From: an uncultured Acidimicrobiales bacterium
GTDB lineage: Bacteria > Actinomycetota > Acidimicrobiia > Acidimicrobiales > Aldehydirespiratoraceae
DNA length: 5,769 bases
Assembly: GCA_938091985.1 (NCBI GenBank)
Contig: CALKOE010000054.1
Span: forward strand, 1 to 5,769
Reading direction: 5' to 3'
Part shown: piece after piece, positions 4,961 through 5,769 of the stretch
Position numbering within the stretch: the stretch's first letter is position 1
Layout of the letters: every line of letters starts with the position of its first letter
Translations under genes and position numbers: made by a program
The notes under the pieces: model-generated
Databases searched by the model: none
The model's input: only the letters and a program-made list of their open reading frames with translations
What the model was told of the DNA's origin: nothing

Positions 4961-5769
4961 CTAGGGCGCGAGTAGGGATGGCTTCAGATCACAAGACTGC
5001 TGATCGATGACCAGAAGTACAGCTTCGCCGTCGCTGAGCTGGAACAGGCCGACGGTTACCGGGTCGCCATCGACGGTGGCCGTGGCGTAGTCGGCGGCCA
5101 ACACCGTGTCGCCTTCGAAGTAGTCGACAATGAGCGCCACCCCGTCGCACTCGGTGAGGCCTGCAGACTCGAGGCGCAGCAGGGCCCGATCGCGGCGCTC
5201 GAGCTCGTCGAATGTTTGGGTGGTCGACGTGGTCGGCGGCTCTTGTTCGGTCTCGGTCAGGAACTGAGTCCACGTCTGGCTCAACCTGGTGCTGAGTTGG
5301 GCCATGTCCGTGAACTCGCCGAGGTCATCGGCGATGGGGTCGAACTGCGGATCGGTGTCGAACAACTGAAACGCGGTGCTGTTATCGGCAAAGAAGGCCT
5401 CGGCGTCGAAGTCACTGACGTCGTCGTTGCTCGTGGCGTCATCGGTCATGTCGTCCTCGGCCGATGCGCCTTCAGCGAAGTCGGCGCTGTCGTCGCCACC
5501 GCCGAAGTTCTCGTCGAGCGCGGCCTCGGCGGCCATGGCGCCGGCCGTGTCGGCATCACCGTCATCGGGGAGCGCGGTATCGAACGTGCTCTGTTCGCTG
5601 CTGTCGCCGCTCGACGCGGCGTCAGCGTCGTCGCCGGTGTCGATTGCTTGTAGTGCCGACACACCGAGGACGAGGACGACCGCGCCAGCGGCCACGGTTG
5701 CGAGCCGAGCGGGCCAAACGTTGCGGCGCCGGGTCGAGGCGGCCGCGAGATCGGTGACGTTGCCGGCTG
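4961..5769 (-). CDS. Probable membrane-anchored anti-sigma factor, N-terminus outside the window
   Basis: The frame is open to the right edge, so the gene is partial; 268 residues are visible (numbered from codon 5767-5765). An inside stretch with RRR (13-15) precedes one membrane helix at about 22-41. The external part starts with a region (43-160) holding 36 Asp/Glu and no Lys, Arg or His. A helical stretch with charged residues follows, and then a small C-terminal domain with the only two visible cysteines (C207, C259), plausible disulfide partners. GTG 5695 falls inside the membrane helix and is not a credible start. One N-in/C-out helix, plus a position upstream of trxB-trxA-cwlM where mycobacteria carry the anti-SigM factor, suggest an anti-sigma factor. 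The sigma-binding part is not visible, so the function is inferred from context. Confidence 0.6.
   Translation of the reverse strand, partial: AGNVTDLAAASTRRRNVWPARLATVAAGAVVLVLGVSALQAIDTGDDADAASSGDSSEQSTFDTALPDDGDADTAGAMAAEAALDENFGGGDDSADFAEGASAEDDMTDDATSNDDVSDFDAEAFFADNSTAFQLFDTDPQFDPIADDLGEFTDMAQLSTRLSQTWTQFLTETEQEPPTTSTTQTFDELERRDRALLRLESAGLTECDGVALIVDYFEGDTVLAADYATATVDGDPVTVGLFQLSDGEAVLLVIDQQSCDLKPSLLAP

Noticed and set aside
5464..5757. Arginine-rich frame on the + strand opposite the acidic protein
   Set aside because: The Arg-rich sequence is the complement of Asp/Ala/Ser codons; no start signal or family resemblance.

Overview
The window looks like the origin-proximal chromosome of an actinobacterium. 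GC content is roughly 60% by eye, GTG starts are used, and the gene order parA-parB / CwlM-like protein / trxA / trxB / membrane protein / probable anti-sigma factor matches the order I know from Mycobacterium and Streptomyces (there: gidB-parA-parB ... cwlM-trxC-trxB2-anti-SigM-sigM). The strongly acidic exported domain and moderate GC would fit a lineage outside the classic high-GC groups, for example Acidimicrobiia, but that is inference. I see no mobile element, CRISPR array, tRNA or rRNA.

Positions 1-222 are a short control region. It holds two perfect 16-bp parS sites, one DnaA-box-like 9-mer, two small hairpins and a weak promoter candidate. On the + strand follow parA (223-1023) and parB (1010-1930), overlapping by 14 bp and probably co-translated. 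The ATPase ParA, the CTP-dependent clamp ParB and the two adjacent parS sites form a complete chromosome-segregation cassette.

A 68-bp convergent gap with two overlapping-scale dyads separates parB from a minus-strand cluster. In transcription order that cluster is: a partial membrane-anchored protein with a very acidic external part (4961 to right edge, likely anti-sigma factor), a 132-residue three-helix membrane protein (4499-4897), thioredoxin reductase trxB (3457-4419), thioredoxin trxA (3049-3375) and a cytoplasmic peptidoglycan-amidase homologue (1999-3012) whose catalytic residues appear lost, as in the mycobacterial regulator CwlM.

The most interesting signal is regulatory. Both trxB and trxA are preceded by an exact GGAAT-N18-GTT element, the consensus recognised by the disulfide-stress ECF sigma factor SigR (Streptomyces) and its relative SigH (Mycobacterium). 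The two sites share a longer CGAGGGAAT core, and each overlaps an inverted repeat; the trxB repeat fills the spacer exactly. With a probable anti-sigma gene upstream, the cluster reads as a thiol-stress unit joined to a cell-wall regulator.
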